DNA of 64,000 nt from Sabellastarte sp. h YS-2021 (lineage: Eukaryota > Annelida > Polychaeta > Sabellida > Sabellidae), in NCBI GenBank assembly GCA_964017235.1, contig OZ024935.1:87325052-87389051 (forward strand). Direction: 5' to 3'. Below, in pieces: positions 24,001 to 36,414 of the stretch. Position numbers and translations under genes: made by a program. The notes beneath the pieces are model-generated. The model ran no database searches. It was given only the letters and a program-made list of their open reading frames with translations, and was not told the DNA's origin. The first letter of the stretch is position 1, and each line of letters begins with the position of its first letter.

Positions 24001-24111
24001 TAGATAATTGCCTCGTGGTGCTTCCATTATGTAAACTTAATGACCCTTCGGCCCTTTCAGGGCCTCAGGCCATTAAGTTTACACAATGGAGCGCCACTTG
24101 GCCATTATCTA
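24001..24111. mobile_element. foldback palindrome element, 111 bp
   Basis: Arms of about 42 bases (24,001-24,042 and 24,070-24,111) are inverted copies with roughly six mismatches and one indel, from TAGATAAT at the outside to GTAAACTTAATG at the inside. The 27-base loop is GC-rich and itself partly palindromic (GGCCCTTTCAGGGCC). This is typical of a very short foldback MITE or a structured RNA stem; no promoter is evident. Confidence 0.75.
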
Positions 24112-24285
24112 TATAGGAACCAACATCCATAGCTACTTGAGTTGATCTGTTTCCTTTCCTAGATAACATACAATGGGAAAATATATTTCTAAATGTGCAT
24201 CACATAATAACAGAAACTTACCTACAAAAAATCCTACATAAAAATACTACATAGATTGAAAATTGTCACTATAATCTATTTAATG
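24112..24285. other. unassigned spacer
   Basis: Nothing recognised. Confidence 0.4.
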
Positions 24286-24640
24286 GAAATCAAAAGGTAG
24301 CCCATATAGTATATATATTGATACTATTGAACATCATTTCTACATATATACTTCTTGAAAACAATTCTGGGAACAGCTTGAAAATTATATTACTAGAACT
24401 TTGAGCTCAGAAAACAGTCTTGACCTGACCATTTGTGAAGTGATATTTGGCCTAGGAGTAAAAAGAAACCAAAAACCAACTCACATAATATTAAATTTAA
24501 TACCATTATTTGGAAAGTGGTACATAAATAGCTGCAGAAGAAATGAAAAAATGTCCTTCCATGAATTTATTAATATGCTTAAAAATAAGATTTATATTTG
24601 TAAAAATATCTACAGCAAGGCAGTAAAAAGGGTCTAAAAA
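24286..24640 (+). mobile_element. L1-like LINE ORF2, C-terminal fragment 2
   Basis: DTIEHHFY, FWEQLENYI, VIFGLGVK and LFGKWYINSC (24,330-24,540) follow the order seen at the extreme C-terminus of L1/Tx1-like ORF2 (IEHLF...FW...I.FG...AKWYI), ending at a stop at 24,637. Same strand as the pieces at 17,830 and 22,281. Confidence 0.6.
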
Positions 24641-24832
24641 CAAATTTTTGAATTCCTTAATAAAATTAAGTGGGAGATTTAGAAAGGAAAAGCTGTAGGA
24701 CATGAATCTTCAGATTATATGAAGACTTCATATAGCCCTGCACATTCATTTGTAAAATGTCACATCATAGCTGTGAAGGCTTCTCAAAAGTCAATCAACT
24801 GTAGCAAATGTCCTACATATAACCACGATAGC

Positions 24833-25615
24833 TGTCACAGTATTAAACACTGTTCTCAATGTTCACAAGGCATGTAACAACATCAAGATTAAAACATTCA
24901 TGACTCTTCATCTGATACTGATCAAGGTATCCCCACAACAGAAACTAGATGATAAACAAAACTGTTTATGATATGTTCCATGTATGAAACAAAAGAAGGA
25001 AGGTTATGCCTTTGTTTTGGTAAATCCACTTCAATTGTATATGAGGGATCCCACGTATTATCAGAATATACCAGATATTACCAGATTATAAAGCTGATCT
25101 CCCAAAGTGATCACCCAAACTACATAAGCTACAGGATTCCTGTTCAATCCGAATTAAATATTGCAGTACAGCTTCAGCATTTGTTTACATATAAGCGACT
25201 TCACAGTTTCAGACGTCTCGTTCTCGTTGCAGCTGTTGTAGCGTAGGTCAAAGGTCAAGAGGTGTTACAGTACTAAACACAGCTCTTGTAGCGACGGTAA
25301 CAAGGCATGTGATGGAATATAATAGCAAGATGAAAACATCCATGACTCCTTACTTGATACTGATCAAGCTATCTCACAATAGATACTAGATGATAAACAA
25401 AACTGTTCAGATTATGTTCCATGTGTGAAACAAAATAAGGACGGTTATGGCTTTGTTCTGGTAAATCCACTTCAATTGTATACCAGGGATCCGACATATT
25501 ATCAGAATATACCGGATATTATCAGGTGATCCCATTCATGTCTGATTATACAGGTGATCTCCCAAAATGATCTCCCAAAATACATAGGTTGCAGGATTCC
25601 TGTTCAATCTCAATT
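24833..25615. repeat. diverged direct duplication, two ~340-bp copies
   Basis: 24,833-25,165 and 25,259-25,615 align along their length: ATGACTCTTCATCTGATACT / ATGACTCCTTACTTGATACT, CTAGATGATAAACAAAACTG, GGTAAATCCACTTCAATTGT and GGATTCCTGTTCAATC. The second copy has a small insertion near 25,530. The 92-codon open frame at 24,968 lies within copy 1 and is not preserved in copy 2, so it is not taken as a gene. Confidence 0.85.
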
Positions 25616-27539
25616 AACAACAGTCACAAAAAGAGACGTATCCTTAAGTGCCCTGAGCATGCCCTGAGCGTCAAGTTTTCTATTTGACAATTACACAAAC
25701 AAACTGATGTGGATTGTATTGGTTTAGTATATCATGCAACGTTTGTATTGAAATCTTTTTCCGACAATCAGTACTTCCTTTAAATTGAAGAAAAATTTAA
25801 AACTTATTTCTGTTGTTAAAAGTTACCCAGTAAACATTTTTGGGTTTTTCAGATGGTTGATAGGAAACGTTTGGCAAAGGTTAAAAATGATGGGTATGAA
25901 AACCATTCACAATAGAATGTTTTTAAAATGTTTTACGTATACCGTTTACTGAATGTTTAATGATATATGTTAGAAATGAACACATTCATGTCTGAATAAT
26001 TATGCTGTCAGAGGTTAAATTTAATATCTTTTTAAGGTTGGTCACTAATGAAACTATTATTTTTATGTCTAAAATTGTAAGATAGTGGCTTATAAATTGT
26101 GCTCTTTCATTGTCTAAAAAACCCAAAATAAAGACTTGTGAGCAAATCTAGGGGCATCCACGTGCTTGTCACTTGAATAACATTTCAAAGGCCTGTGACT
26201 TCAAACAGGTTAATGATGTCACAATGCATTAGCTTTATATTATGCAATGGTATTTTTAAAGTGGTATCTGTGGGTTCAACTTGATTAAGACTCTGAGAAA
26301 CAGTTACAGTTTGTGAATAATGAGTAAAATTTCATCTAGCTATAACTATTGACAGTTCATTAGTTACAATACAGTTTATTTTATTCTGATTATTCAGTCT
26401 CATTTCTTTGTTTGGTTGAATGATATCAAATCTATTCATTGTTTTTATGTCATTGCCAGATCATAGGAAATAATAGTTGGTCTCTTTGAGTAATAACACA
26501 CTCTGGCAAAGCTATAAGCATCATACCAAAGAAGTGCACTCTCCGACAAGGAATGTGGTTGAAGTACAAAGACAATCCTGGTGATCCAGATTAGTATCAA
26601 AATTGACTGTGATCTACGTTGGACCAATACCTATGTGCTATCTTTTTCCTGAAGGTCCAAGCAATAGTATTTGCACAAAGCAGATTTAAAAAAAAAAAAA
26701 AAAAGACAAATAAAAAAAAACAGTAAACAGACTTGCATTAGGACCTATGGAAGCAGACCATTTCAGTGAAAAATCGCTCCAGAATCAAAGATATAGAGCC
26801 AGTCATGGGCCCCAATTTGAATCACTTCTTCGTTGCAACAGTTCTAAAAACATTCACAATGACCCATGTTGTTGTTTAGAGTTATATTGTATATAAACAA
26901 ATACAAGTAAACAAACTGAGTAAAACAGTCATGAATTCAATATACACATCAGTGAATGAGAAAATTTACAGCACGCTCAAGAGATTTTGGTTTCTGACTT
27001 TATTATGTGTATGAATAAAAGAAACTGCATCTCCACGAATAATCCACACACTTGTTATTAAAAAGATAAGTAATTGGAAAAATGGATTATTTTTGTATCT
27101 AATTTTTGTATTTCATGTAATCTAAGTTAGACCAAGACATATCTGCTTACTTTTTAGTAAGATACAAGCAGTAGTATTTGCATAATTTTGCTGAGAAACA
27201 AACCGACAAACAGACAGATGGTGATTAAAACAACACTTTCTTTGTAGAGGTAATGAGCAGTGCGTGAGGTTATACATGAAGACTATTGAAAAAAATTCTA
27301 GATGTTTCGATTCAGATCCTAAACAGGATAAACAGTCAGGATTTAAATCATTCCTCAGGAGTACAAGTTCTAAATAGGGGACCGGAAAATTCTGCCCTTT
27401 GTGATTTTTCTAAGCATTCACCTTATTATTGTGTTTGGAAGATTCGGGTGGTCCAGGTAAGGACATTTTAATCAGCAGTTGTCCTGAAAAGGAAATTTTG
27501 CAACAGTGGTCCTGAAAAGAACCGATTGAATGCAAGTGC
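25616..27539. other. unassigned AT-rich DNA
   Basis: Contains an A-run interrupted by GAC (26,687-26,720) and otherwise no recognised feature on either strand. Confidence 0.35.
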
Positions 27540-28400
27540 AGAAGGTCTACTGCTGCTGCTACTTGGTCTCGGATGACTGCTGTGGGGGCTGGGGGTGGCT
27601 GACTGCTGCAGATGCTCTTGGTGTTGGGTGGTTGGAGGAGAGGCGATATGTCAAGACATGTCTGTTGGTGTTAACGGTTGAGGTGTATCCATCTGAGGAT
27701 AGTTCATGACTGACTGTATATTACCAAAAATGCTAGAGAGCTCTGAGATGTTGTGTGAACTTTCTTTACCTGTGACAGAGGCTACTGACGATGGGTTGAA
27801 GTACCTGCTTAGCCTGTTGGTGAAATGTAGCTGTCTTATGGTGCCTGGTTGTTGCTCATCAGCAACTAGGTAGGAGGTCTGCTGTCCTCTGGGCCGCTGC
27901 TGTCCTCTAAGTACCTCTTGGCTGTGCTGAGCTGGTTGATTGGCCTGGCTTCTGAGAATGTGGAATAGTCAAGATGTGTTCTCTGGCAGCTGTTTCTGGT
28001 TGTTGCGGCAGCTTATAAGTCTGTGGCACACATGTGGAAGTGGCATTGGAGCTCCTAGAAAGTGTAGGTTGATGGGCTGTCAGGTTCTTTCCTATGCTCT
28101 ACGTGAGATCCCACTTAAAAGTTGCATGGCCTCGCTCCTAAATGTTTGAAAGTTTCTTCTAAAGCCTCAACCTCAGATTCCAGGCAGTTGCAGAAAACTA
28201 TTCTGGTGGTCCCGTGCCTTGGCCCGAGAATAGATGACGTTATTGTTTTCATCTGTGCAAAGTGGTTCATGACCTGCTGGTCTTCTGTTGAATGCTGGGA
28301 AACTACACTGGGGCTTTTAATCTATGGTTGTTCTGTGGTGTCTAATCGCATGTTCATCTCCATACTATCTGTAATGGTCAAGAATTTAAGTAAAACAGCT
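27540..28400 (-). pseudogene. possible coding remnant, unknown protein
   Basis: This tract is more GC-rich than its neighbours. On the minus strand it shows coding-like patches in changing frames: VSQHSTEDQQVMNHFAQM and LESEVEALEETFKHLG at 28,290-28,140, then Gln/Ser/Pro-rich matter with SSVASVTGKESSHNISELSS (about 27,800-27,730) and a low-complexity end. Repeated frame changes and stops show it is dead. The style (conserved helix, then Q/S/P-rich tail) is like transposon accessory proteins of the Myb/MADF kind, but I do not recognise the family. Confidence 0.3.
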
Positions 28401-30342
28401 AAATGGAAACAAACCTCAAAATTCCTTAACAACATGCAAACAATCCCAGAGAACTAGCTTTTGCTGGCTACAGCACAGACATAAACCAATACTCATGGCA
28501 GTCCACTCCTAATTAAAGCCTTAGCCAATCCCTGCTTTTTTAGGTGATCCAGCCCTTGTAAAGTAACTGATATAATAACCCAGCTCGCTGCTGAAGAGGG
28601 ATGTAGAAGAGGGAGATAGAGATAGAGATGTACAGTCTGGTGTTTTAACAACAAACATTCTGGGGACTAAGTTGAGTTCACACTTCCCCAGAATGACTGA
28701 GTTTCAGTTACCAAAACTTAACATGAAATGTACTTGTGAATTGTTTCAAGATGAGTGAACAAATTATGAAGGAGTAAACATGTGTTTCGATTCTGCCATT
28801 GTGGCGACCTAGACCTCTCATAAAAAGCAGCCAAGCGAGTCAAGGCAGAAGTGGACATAGTGGAGATCTGGGAATCCACAGCTGCCGTCAGGCACCGCTG
28901 GAGTCCACTAAGATCACATCCCTTTCCCCCAAAAAAACACAACTATGACACTATCCATGTCAGTGGAACCTCTGGAGAAGTGTCCTGAGACTGTAGTTGC
29001 ACTGGCTCCTTTAGGCCGGGGACTTGAAGGCCAAAGATTTGATTCAAGTCCCTTTGATCTGATGTGTGTATCGAGAAGTTAAATTAGTACTTATTCCAGT
29101 TCTGCTTCTTTCATTTCCTTTGGAGTCTGACCAGATGGACTGGATGAAGTTTTCCAAAACAGGGTCCTTTGGGATTCACACCAAGTCTTGCACACTTTCA
29201 CTTTCCACTTTCATGTGGCTGCTGCTGCTGGTGAACCTCTCTGTTTTGGGTCTGGGAAACACGGCCTGGCAGGGGCCTGCTTGGTCAGTTGTTAACTTTA
29301 AAAGTTTAGGCATTTTTATTTTTATGTTGTCCTGATTCCAATGATCGACCTTTCTGCTTCATTGATTCTGATTCAGGGGTTCTTGGTCAGGTGAACAGAG
29401 GGGCCTTATAAGAAACAAAATATAAGGCATAAATCCCAAAACCGACAAGCCATGAGTCAGTAAAATGAAACTCTCCTATTAAATTTTGAGACTGAGTCAG
29501 ATCACTGTCTGGTTACCAAAAATACCAAAAGCCGAATTTCCAATATATGTTTTAGTGATCCTTATTTTAAAAAAATCATATCTTCTAAACTTTGCATCTA
29601 ATTCACTAAAGCAAAGAAGATATTATCTTTTTTTTTTGTCGTATTAAAAAAGGACTACTTAAACGTTACTAGCTAAGGCATTCTGGCTTTATTAACATTT
29701 ACAGACTGGTACTGATTTTTTTAAAATGTAGTTGTTACATGTAAAGCTTCACAATTCACTCATTTTTCTCCTATTTGGGGATTTCTTGCTTCAATAACAT
29801 TTAAAGGATTGTACTGTTGTCAAAAATGTAATGGTTATATAAAAACTTCATAACTTTCATTATTTTTTTCCTATACGATTTACATCTTAATTTTTTTTAG
29901 TAAATATGGGATTTATTGTGGGGTCGCAATACTTTCCTTATAAACTCTTCTCTAAAATTTTCTTAACCAAAGTAAGTTGACCTCTACCTTATCGGATGCT
30001 TTGTTAGAATCCTGTAAACTAGTTTTCTTCTTTATGTGTAATTCTGTAACATTTAGCTGTAAATTTATGCCTGACTGAGGTTTAGATTAGGAGAATTGTG
30101 TTAACTTTTGCAAGTAAATTGTTCCATTATGCATGTTGAATTTATTAATACATTAACTGCTGCATAACCTTGTAAATTAAATATTTTGATGTTAAACATG
30201 TATACTTAGTTATTTGATTATAATGGACTCTTAGAGGTTTATATATTTCTGTGTAAATAATCATAAAAGTATAAATATTATATAATGTTGGAGTAGTAGC
30301 AATAAGAAATTGCTAAAGCTGGGGCATTGTTTATATTTTTAG
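28401..30342. other. mostly unassigned; scattered coding-like patches (-)
   Basis: A minus-strand open frame at 28,718-28,942 and Ser-rich minus-strand patches near 29,200-29,300 may belong to the same decayed coding region. No domain is recognised. 29,340-30,340 is plain AT-rich DNA. Confidence 0.3.
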
Positions 30343-30406
30343 GGGCCTTAGGAGAATGGCCAAGTGATAACAGATTACATCCTGTGACAAGCTATGAGAC
30401 AGGAAG
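30343..30406 (+). other. possible 64-nt exon, unknown product
   Basis: TTATATTTTTAG precedes and GGAAG|GTACAT follows an open stretch reading ALGEWPSDNRLHPVTSYETG. Both splice-like sites and an even amino-acid mix are the only support. Confidence 0.2.
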
Positions 30407-30809
30407 GTACATAACACCTGACGCAGCCAGAAGTCCAAATACCATGATGATATTTTATATTTTGCAAACCTCATGTTGGAAAGCCCACGTCATACCAGTT
30501 TTTATGAATAAATGAAATGTTAGCGGTGAAGCTATATTTGGACAGTTTGCCAGACGAAGTCATGGCTGTCCTCCACCAAATGAGCCAGATAATCAGGCAT
30601 GTATTTGCGAGTTTGTGTGTCACTCTCGTACCTTATAATTTCTTTGCAAATTTGCAAACCCACTGTGTAAATATTTATAATGAACCATAGCCTACCCTTG
30701 ATTTGTTGCTACACCCTAGAATTTTGGTTTGAGAACAGGGAATTTTCTTCTTGACCCAGACATTTTCACTTAGATGCCTTTGAGATTCACATTAAATTAA
30801 GATTTTGTA
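30407..30809. other. unassigned DNA
   Basis: The frame of the preceding candidate stays open to 30,515; nothing else is recognised. Confidence 0.4.
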
Positions 30810-31455
30810 GATGCCTGATCCTCTGAGATCTTAAGTCTGAGACAAAAAATGCGTCTCAGCTTTGAGATTTGATCTCAGCTGAGACCAAGTCTCAACTTTG
30901 TATTCAAACAGCTGAGACCAAGTTGAGACCAGTGTCAACTCTTTCCAATATAAACAAACCTTAAACTTGCAAATATATCCAATATTTTTGTAAATATCAA
31001 TAGTTTTTGTGTGTTTTAATTCTTAACAAAATCATACTGTCTATTAACATAAAAAAATAAATAGAAAATTGTGTCAATTGTTTTTTTTTTATTTTTCATT
31101 TCACATGATCTACTTCTTTGTTGTTATGCAGTCAGAAAACCCTTGAAAAGGGTCTCAAAGTAAGGCACTTTTGAAACACAAAGTTTGGGATATCCGTTGT
31201 TAAAAAGTTTAGGCCAAGTTCTATATATGTTGTAAATTATTTCTACTACACAATAAACCATGAAAAGTAAAAACATGAATCTCAGTTAAGGTGAAATAAT
31301 GCTTGAGACTTTTACCAAAAAGTTTGAGACCAAATCTGAGACTAAATTTGGTCTCAAATATTTTGTGAATAGCTAACAAGTTTGAGACTAAAACCAGCCT
31401 CAGATTTGAGACCAAGACTTGAGACAAAATTTTGGCAAGTTTTATGAATACTAGC
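30810..31455. mobile_element. GTCTCA-rich inverted-end element
   Basis: Both ends are crowded with TGAGAC/GTCTCA words: at least seven between 30,830 and 30,945 and about eight between 31,150 and 31,425, in both orientations, with AT-rich DNA between. The right boundary reads GTTTTATGAATACTAGCCCTGG, a kind of terminus common in invertebrate MITEs. The ends pair approximately when one is inverted, so a MITE or foldback element is likely. The exact left end was not fixed. Confidence 0.5.
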
Positions 31456-31610
31456 CCTGGTCTGCTTGATTCTGGATGCTCTTGGGCTGCTTCATTGATG
31501 CCAGGGAAGGAAGTTCGAGGTCCTCTTCTTCACGACTCCTGTCTAGTTGATCTAAGACAGCTGCCTGTGACACCATAGACTTATTCACTTTGCTGCCATC
31601 TTACCAGCAA
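31456..31610 (-). pseudogene. short coding-like remnant next to the GTCTCA element
   Basis: The minus strand reads SKVNKSMVSQAAVLDQLDRS and then REEEDLELPSLASMKQPKSI without a stop, ending at the edge of the GTCTCA element. Charged, Ser/Gln-rich and coding-like, but from no family I recognise. It may be cut off from the remnant at 27,540-28,400 by that element. Confidence 0.25.
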
Positions 31611-34600
31611 GATTCTGGAGTTCCTTTAATATTAATCCGCCTGATCCTTCTTACTAGTCACCTTTTGCACTTTACATTTTGAGTTTATCAGACATTGATG
31701 GGCCCCCCAATATATTTAGTGGAATTAAGTACTTTCTCAGACATTTACACAACTGTAAATTATATCTTGATATGGGTGTTCATTGGCGGGTAATTAATTT
31801 GAGATTTTGATGAAATAAGACTAAAAAACAGCCCTCAGCTTCTGATCCACAGAGCAAGGCACGCAGGACAAAAAAGTCGGTGAAACGGCCAAAGAGTCGT
31901 GGCAGTATGACAGATTAACTTGAACAACCACCAATCCTACACGTAGACTTCTGTACGTGAAAATGGACTTCTATATGTGACATGAGACCTCAGAGTTTCA
32001 GTGCATTCAGACATAAAATAAATATTTATTCAAATGTGTGTTGCACCTTTGGTTTTTAAAATTTACAAGTGAATATGACTACTTCTGAAGGGAGTTTTCA
32101 GTTGAAAGGTCAAAGTTCAACTAATGATCATCAGGGATACAAGTAAGAAGAATATATTTGTGCAAAGTAGGACTGAAATGGTTGACACCCAACTTGTCAA
32201 TCCACCATAAACCTGGAACAATTCCCTGTAACCTCTGCAAGAATATGTTTTTAGGCGGCGTTGCTTGTTTGTCTGTCTAACTACCATGGTGTAACTTTGA
32301 ATTGACCTTTAACCTTATGGTAACAACCCCAATCCAGAAATATTGTCCTTGCTTTATCTTGGGAATAGTAAGGTGCAGAAAGTTGACACTTGGCAAGGAC
32401 ATCGATTGGGGATGTCGGTCCCATTCAAATATTTCGCAGGGCTATACCTGTAGGATGTTGATACATGTTTTGCAATGTAATGATGTGATCTTGGCGTGAC
32501 CTTTGACCATGGTTCTTCCAGAAGGTTTTCCATTACCGCATGTGACACATATTTTTTTCTTGTCACAAAGCCATGTGGACTTCTGCAACTGATTGTTGCA
32601 TAAAGTTCCATGGAAACCCACCAAATAACACATAGATCAAATGATGATTTATGCACCCTCATAGCTTTTAGTTTATAAATTAAATTAATGATATTATGTT
32701 GCTATTAGATTTTTTGATTTGATACTTTGTCTTAACATTCATTTTCTCGTTCTTAAAGTATGATTTTTCCTGTACCTTTACATGACATACACTGCGTTGA
32801 AACACTACTTGTCTTTGTATTTGTTCCCTCCTTTTATATATTATGGTATCCCATGCTATCTCCCCAAACTGTTTGGTATGGGTATCTCTGATACTTTTTT
32901 AATCTTTCCATTTGTTGTAGATGTTACAATAACAAAATGTTGATAAAAATTGCTTGTCACTTTTAAATTACGGTTATTCAATTTATCATTTGAAAAGAAA
33001 ATATACAGTCATCATACAAACGTATTTTTAAAAATCTTATTTGGATGTATCTGCCCTTTCCCTTGATAAAATGGACTTCAATGGTTATATTATCGTGTAC
33101 CTTCTTTATTTCAGCGTTTACACGAATTTAGTCATGGTTATGACTCTATACGGTGCTACATAAATTAAGTGAGTGCAGAATTCTTTTAAACCTTAATGTC
33201 TGTTTCTATGGTGAGGTATTCTGGAAGCCCTGCAGAATCTACCCTAGGGTCTTATCTGAAAGTGGGTGTACTTTCAAAAGAATTTAAGCTAAAATGAACT
33301 ACAAGTTATTTCAGAACCAAGACTTATTGATTGAATTTGTCCTCATTTCAACTTTGTCTTCAAATTTTATTAATGTTCATAGGTACTCTGATTGTTCTTG
33401 TGAACCTGAAATAATTTATTGTGAACACAATGTAACATCCTGCAGTAAAAATCCAAATTGTTTTAAAAGGCTCTCATATAAACATTTGTCTCACTAACAT
33501 TTTTAAAATTTCTGTACACTCTGATTGTAAATTTAGGTTATGCTGAATTCCCTTTAGCAGGATGCATTGGTGACCCTCGTTCCCCCTCGTTATCCTGTAA
33601 ATTTTTAATTGTCTGTTGCCAAAATATTTCTTTTAAACGTTGTTGTAGTCAGTATGCACTGAACTTCTAGTCTGTCTACATTGTGGCTTATACAACCTCT
33701 GACCTTTGGCTGACCGGGTTAACACTATTTTCATCAGCTTGACCATGCCTTTATATTGATTATATTTTGTTGTAAATTTCATTTTATCCTGTTATGATTA
33801 TTATATTTTATTTTTGTTTTACACGTTGAGAGTCGATTATACTTAAATGAGTGCATTATGATTTTGTAATGCATATGATATAAAATACCGTTATCACTTT
33901 GTTGGTCCAGCGCTACAGTGAAGTGTGTGAGGGGTTTGCAATTAACAATATGAAAAAATGAACAAGTGATGCATTATACGACAATTTAAACACAAAAGTT
34001 TTATTTACATTTCATAGGATTTGATATTTTGTGTATTTCTAATGGTTACTATAAATGACAACATGTGAGAATCCGTAAGTTTTTAATTTGACCAAAATAA
34101 AAACGGGGGGAGGGGTTCACCCTTTCAGACCACATACCAGTTGACTGGATGTGAAAGAAGTTACAAGTGATATGTATAAATTTTACATTTTACATTTGGG
34201 CGCCATGCACTAATTATGTACTAATTTGAATTCCAGCCTTCGCCTGAAGTGGGAAAATTGGTAATTGCTTGTTAGTGCCAAAGGATTTTCAAGGCATAAT
34301 TTCAGCCTACTTGTGTACTTTGCTCAACATCAACTGTGTTCATATTTTTCACATTTGGCCTACACAAGGTACATGTTTAAGCTTTTATACAACATATCAG
34401 CACAGAACCTAAGTGCATCAGTAAGTGATATTACTAAGTTGACATAAAGCCAGTGATCTTTCCTGACCCTATTAAGGTCATAAAATGGACCTCGAATGTC
34501 AAGAAAGGGGCAAATCTCACATCCCTAGATTTGAATAGTCCTGAAAAGTAATTTATTCAGGTTTTACAAGATTCCAAACAATAATGTTAGGTACAGACCA

Positions 34601-36414
34601 TGGTTCCCTATTATGTATGATGTTTTTATTACTGATCGATGATCAATCATCTCTCAAATGGTTAATTATGGTCCAATTGATCAGAAATTTAACTGGCGTC
34701 TAGGAAATATCTTTTCAAAATTTGTGGATCCCTATATAGTAGTTTCTGAGAAAAGGAAGTGCAAGAAAAAATACTTTTGATCATGTGACCTTGATAAAGG
34801 GCAAAGGTAAAATCCATACCTGTCAAAACAATTTACCATGCCTATGCTTTATAACTGCCAAAAATCATTTTGATAGGCTGTATATTCAGGGAGATACTGA
34901 ATGGGGGTGCAATGTTAGCGACAGTGAAGAATGTCTAAAAATATTGGGTGAAACCAATATGCGCCCGTTTTTAAAAGATGCTTAAAAACAGAGATGGGTA
35001 AAATGCTTATAAAAGAAATGTTTATTTTTAAGATCTACAAATCATTTCAAATTCAAGAAAACGTTTACATTTGTATATTCAGATATTAAAAATGTAACAG
35101 ATTGTGTTACATTAAATACACTTTATACATGCACTAGTTTGGCTTGGTGATATCTTTTCTTTTAAATATTAATGACACAATAGTGACTAGTAAGAGTTTT
35201 AAAGTATGTTTTCTCGTATCTACATGTTACCTCTGTTGACATTAACAATTCAATTAGTCACGGTGTAATGAGAATATTTGTTTCCATACATATCACCTTA
35301 TTTCAAAAAAAAACAAAAACATGTAGATTCAGTTATCGATATTACTGTCACAAATGTTAGACATGTAAATGTATGTGTTGCTGCAGCCTAAATATAAACA
35401 GACATTGATTGTCATTGACAGAAATCACTTCATAGATCAAATTAAACATTCCCAAGTATTAAACAAACTTCAACAATACCAGTAATCTGTTGTTGGACAG
35501 ATAACAAAACATACAGCCAGGTCTTCAAAATTTCGATCTATTCACAAAGATGAAATGTGTCTGACATGTTTCACAAGTATGTCCAAATTACAGAAACATT
35601 TAACATCACTGGACACAAATAGATTTTTTTTGATAATAAAAATTCTGTACAGCCTGGTAACATTTCTTTTGCTCCTCGGATAACATTACAGCATACACAT
35701 TAAGCTCAGTACAAAACTACCGGTTATGCATACTTAATTCCCACTCATACTGATTGCATTATCAATGTCAAATTTTCTTTCAGCACCAAAAAATAATGAA
35801 TGTATAAAAGATTGTGCCAACTTGTTGCCAACATATCCAAGACAGGCCATCTCTCCTTCCACAGGCATTCATTGGATATTTTTGTAACAACCATTTTTTG
35901 AGATCCACAGTAATTATAAACCAATTCTTGGTCAATCGTAATTTGAGCCAGACAATTTGGGACCTAGAGAGCATTAAGTGGCCAAAGATCAAATTTAAGA
36001 TCTTAAGGTGGCCATAACTCCTTTAGTATAGAGAGTTTAAGGTCACTTAAAATGGTTTCCTCTCCTGACGCAAACACATATGTTTGGCAAGTTTGAATGA
36101 AATCTGAGATAAGAATTTTTGAGTTACAAGTCAAAACATATGCCAGTGGCGGCGCTACGGAAGTAAACCAAGTATATTTCTGTCTTTCATCTGGGGATAT
36201 AACTAGAAACAGATTTTTGCTGATAAAAACGAAGTGGCCTTAATGAAAAAGTGCGAAGTAATCTGTAAAAGATGTCAACATATGCATCATAAGGAATAGA
36301 AAATGTAAAGTTTATTGCATTGTGTATGTTACTATATTTAACAAATTAAAGAACGACCACAGCTTGGCGAAGAGAAATTGTAGGTGTGAAATTTACTTCT
36401 GGAAGGAATGTATG
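31611..36414. other. long unassigned AT-rich stretch
   Basis: About 4.8 kb with only short unconvincing frames. 32,110-32,640 has AGGTCAAAG and GGCGGCG...TTGTTTGTCTGTCT words like decayed mollusc-type repeats. At 34,225-34,270 a patch (GAAGTGGGAAAATTGGTAAT) recalls the SINE body. Around 35,990-36,210 a single decayed unit of the 152-bp repeat (GGTGGCCATAACT) is followed by TTTCATCTGGGGATATAA, which resembles the terminus of the 42,223 element. Confidence 0.35.

Noticed and set aside
24968-25246. 92-codon frame as a gene
   Set aside because: It lies in one copy of a direct duplication and is not open in the other copy.
26687-26720. Poly(A) tail of a processed retrocopy
   Set aside because: No coding sequence or target duplication is seen upstream; it is an A-rich simple repeat.
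34785-34985. 66-codon frame ending near 34,985 as an exon
   Set aside because: No convincing splice sites or domain, and composition is like the surrounding AT-rich DNA.
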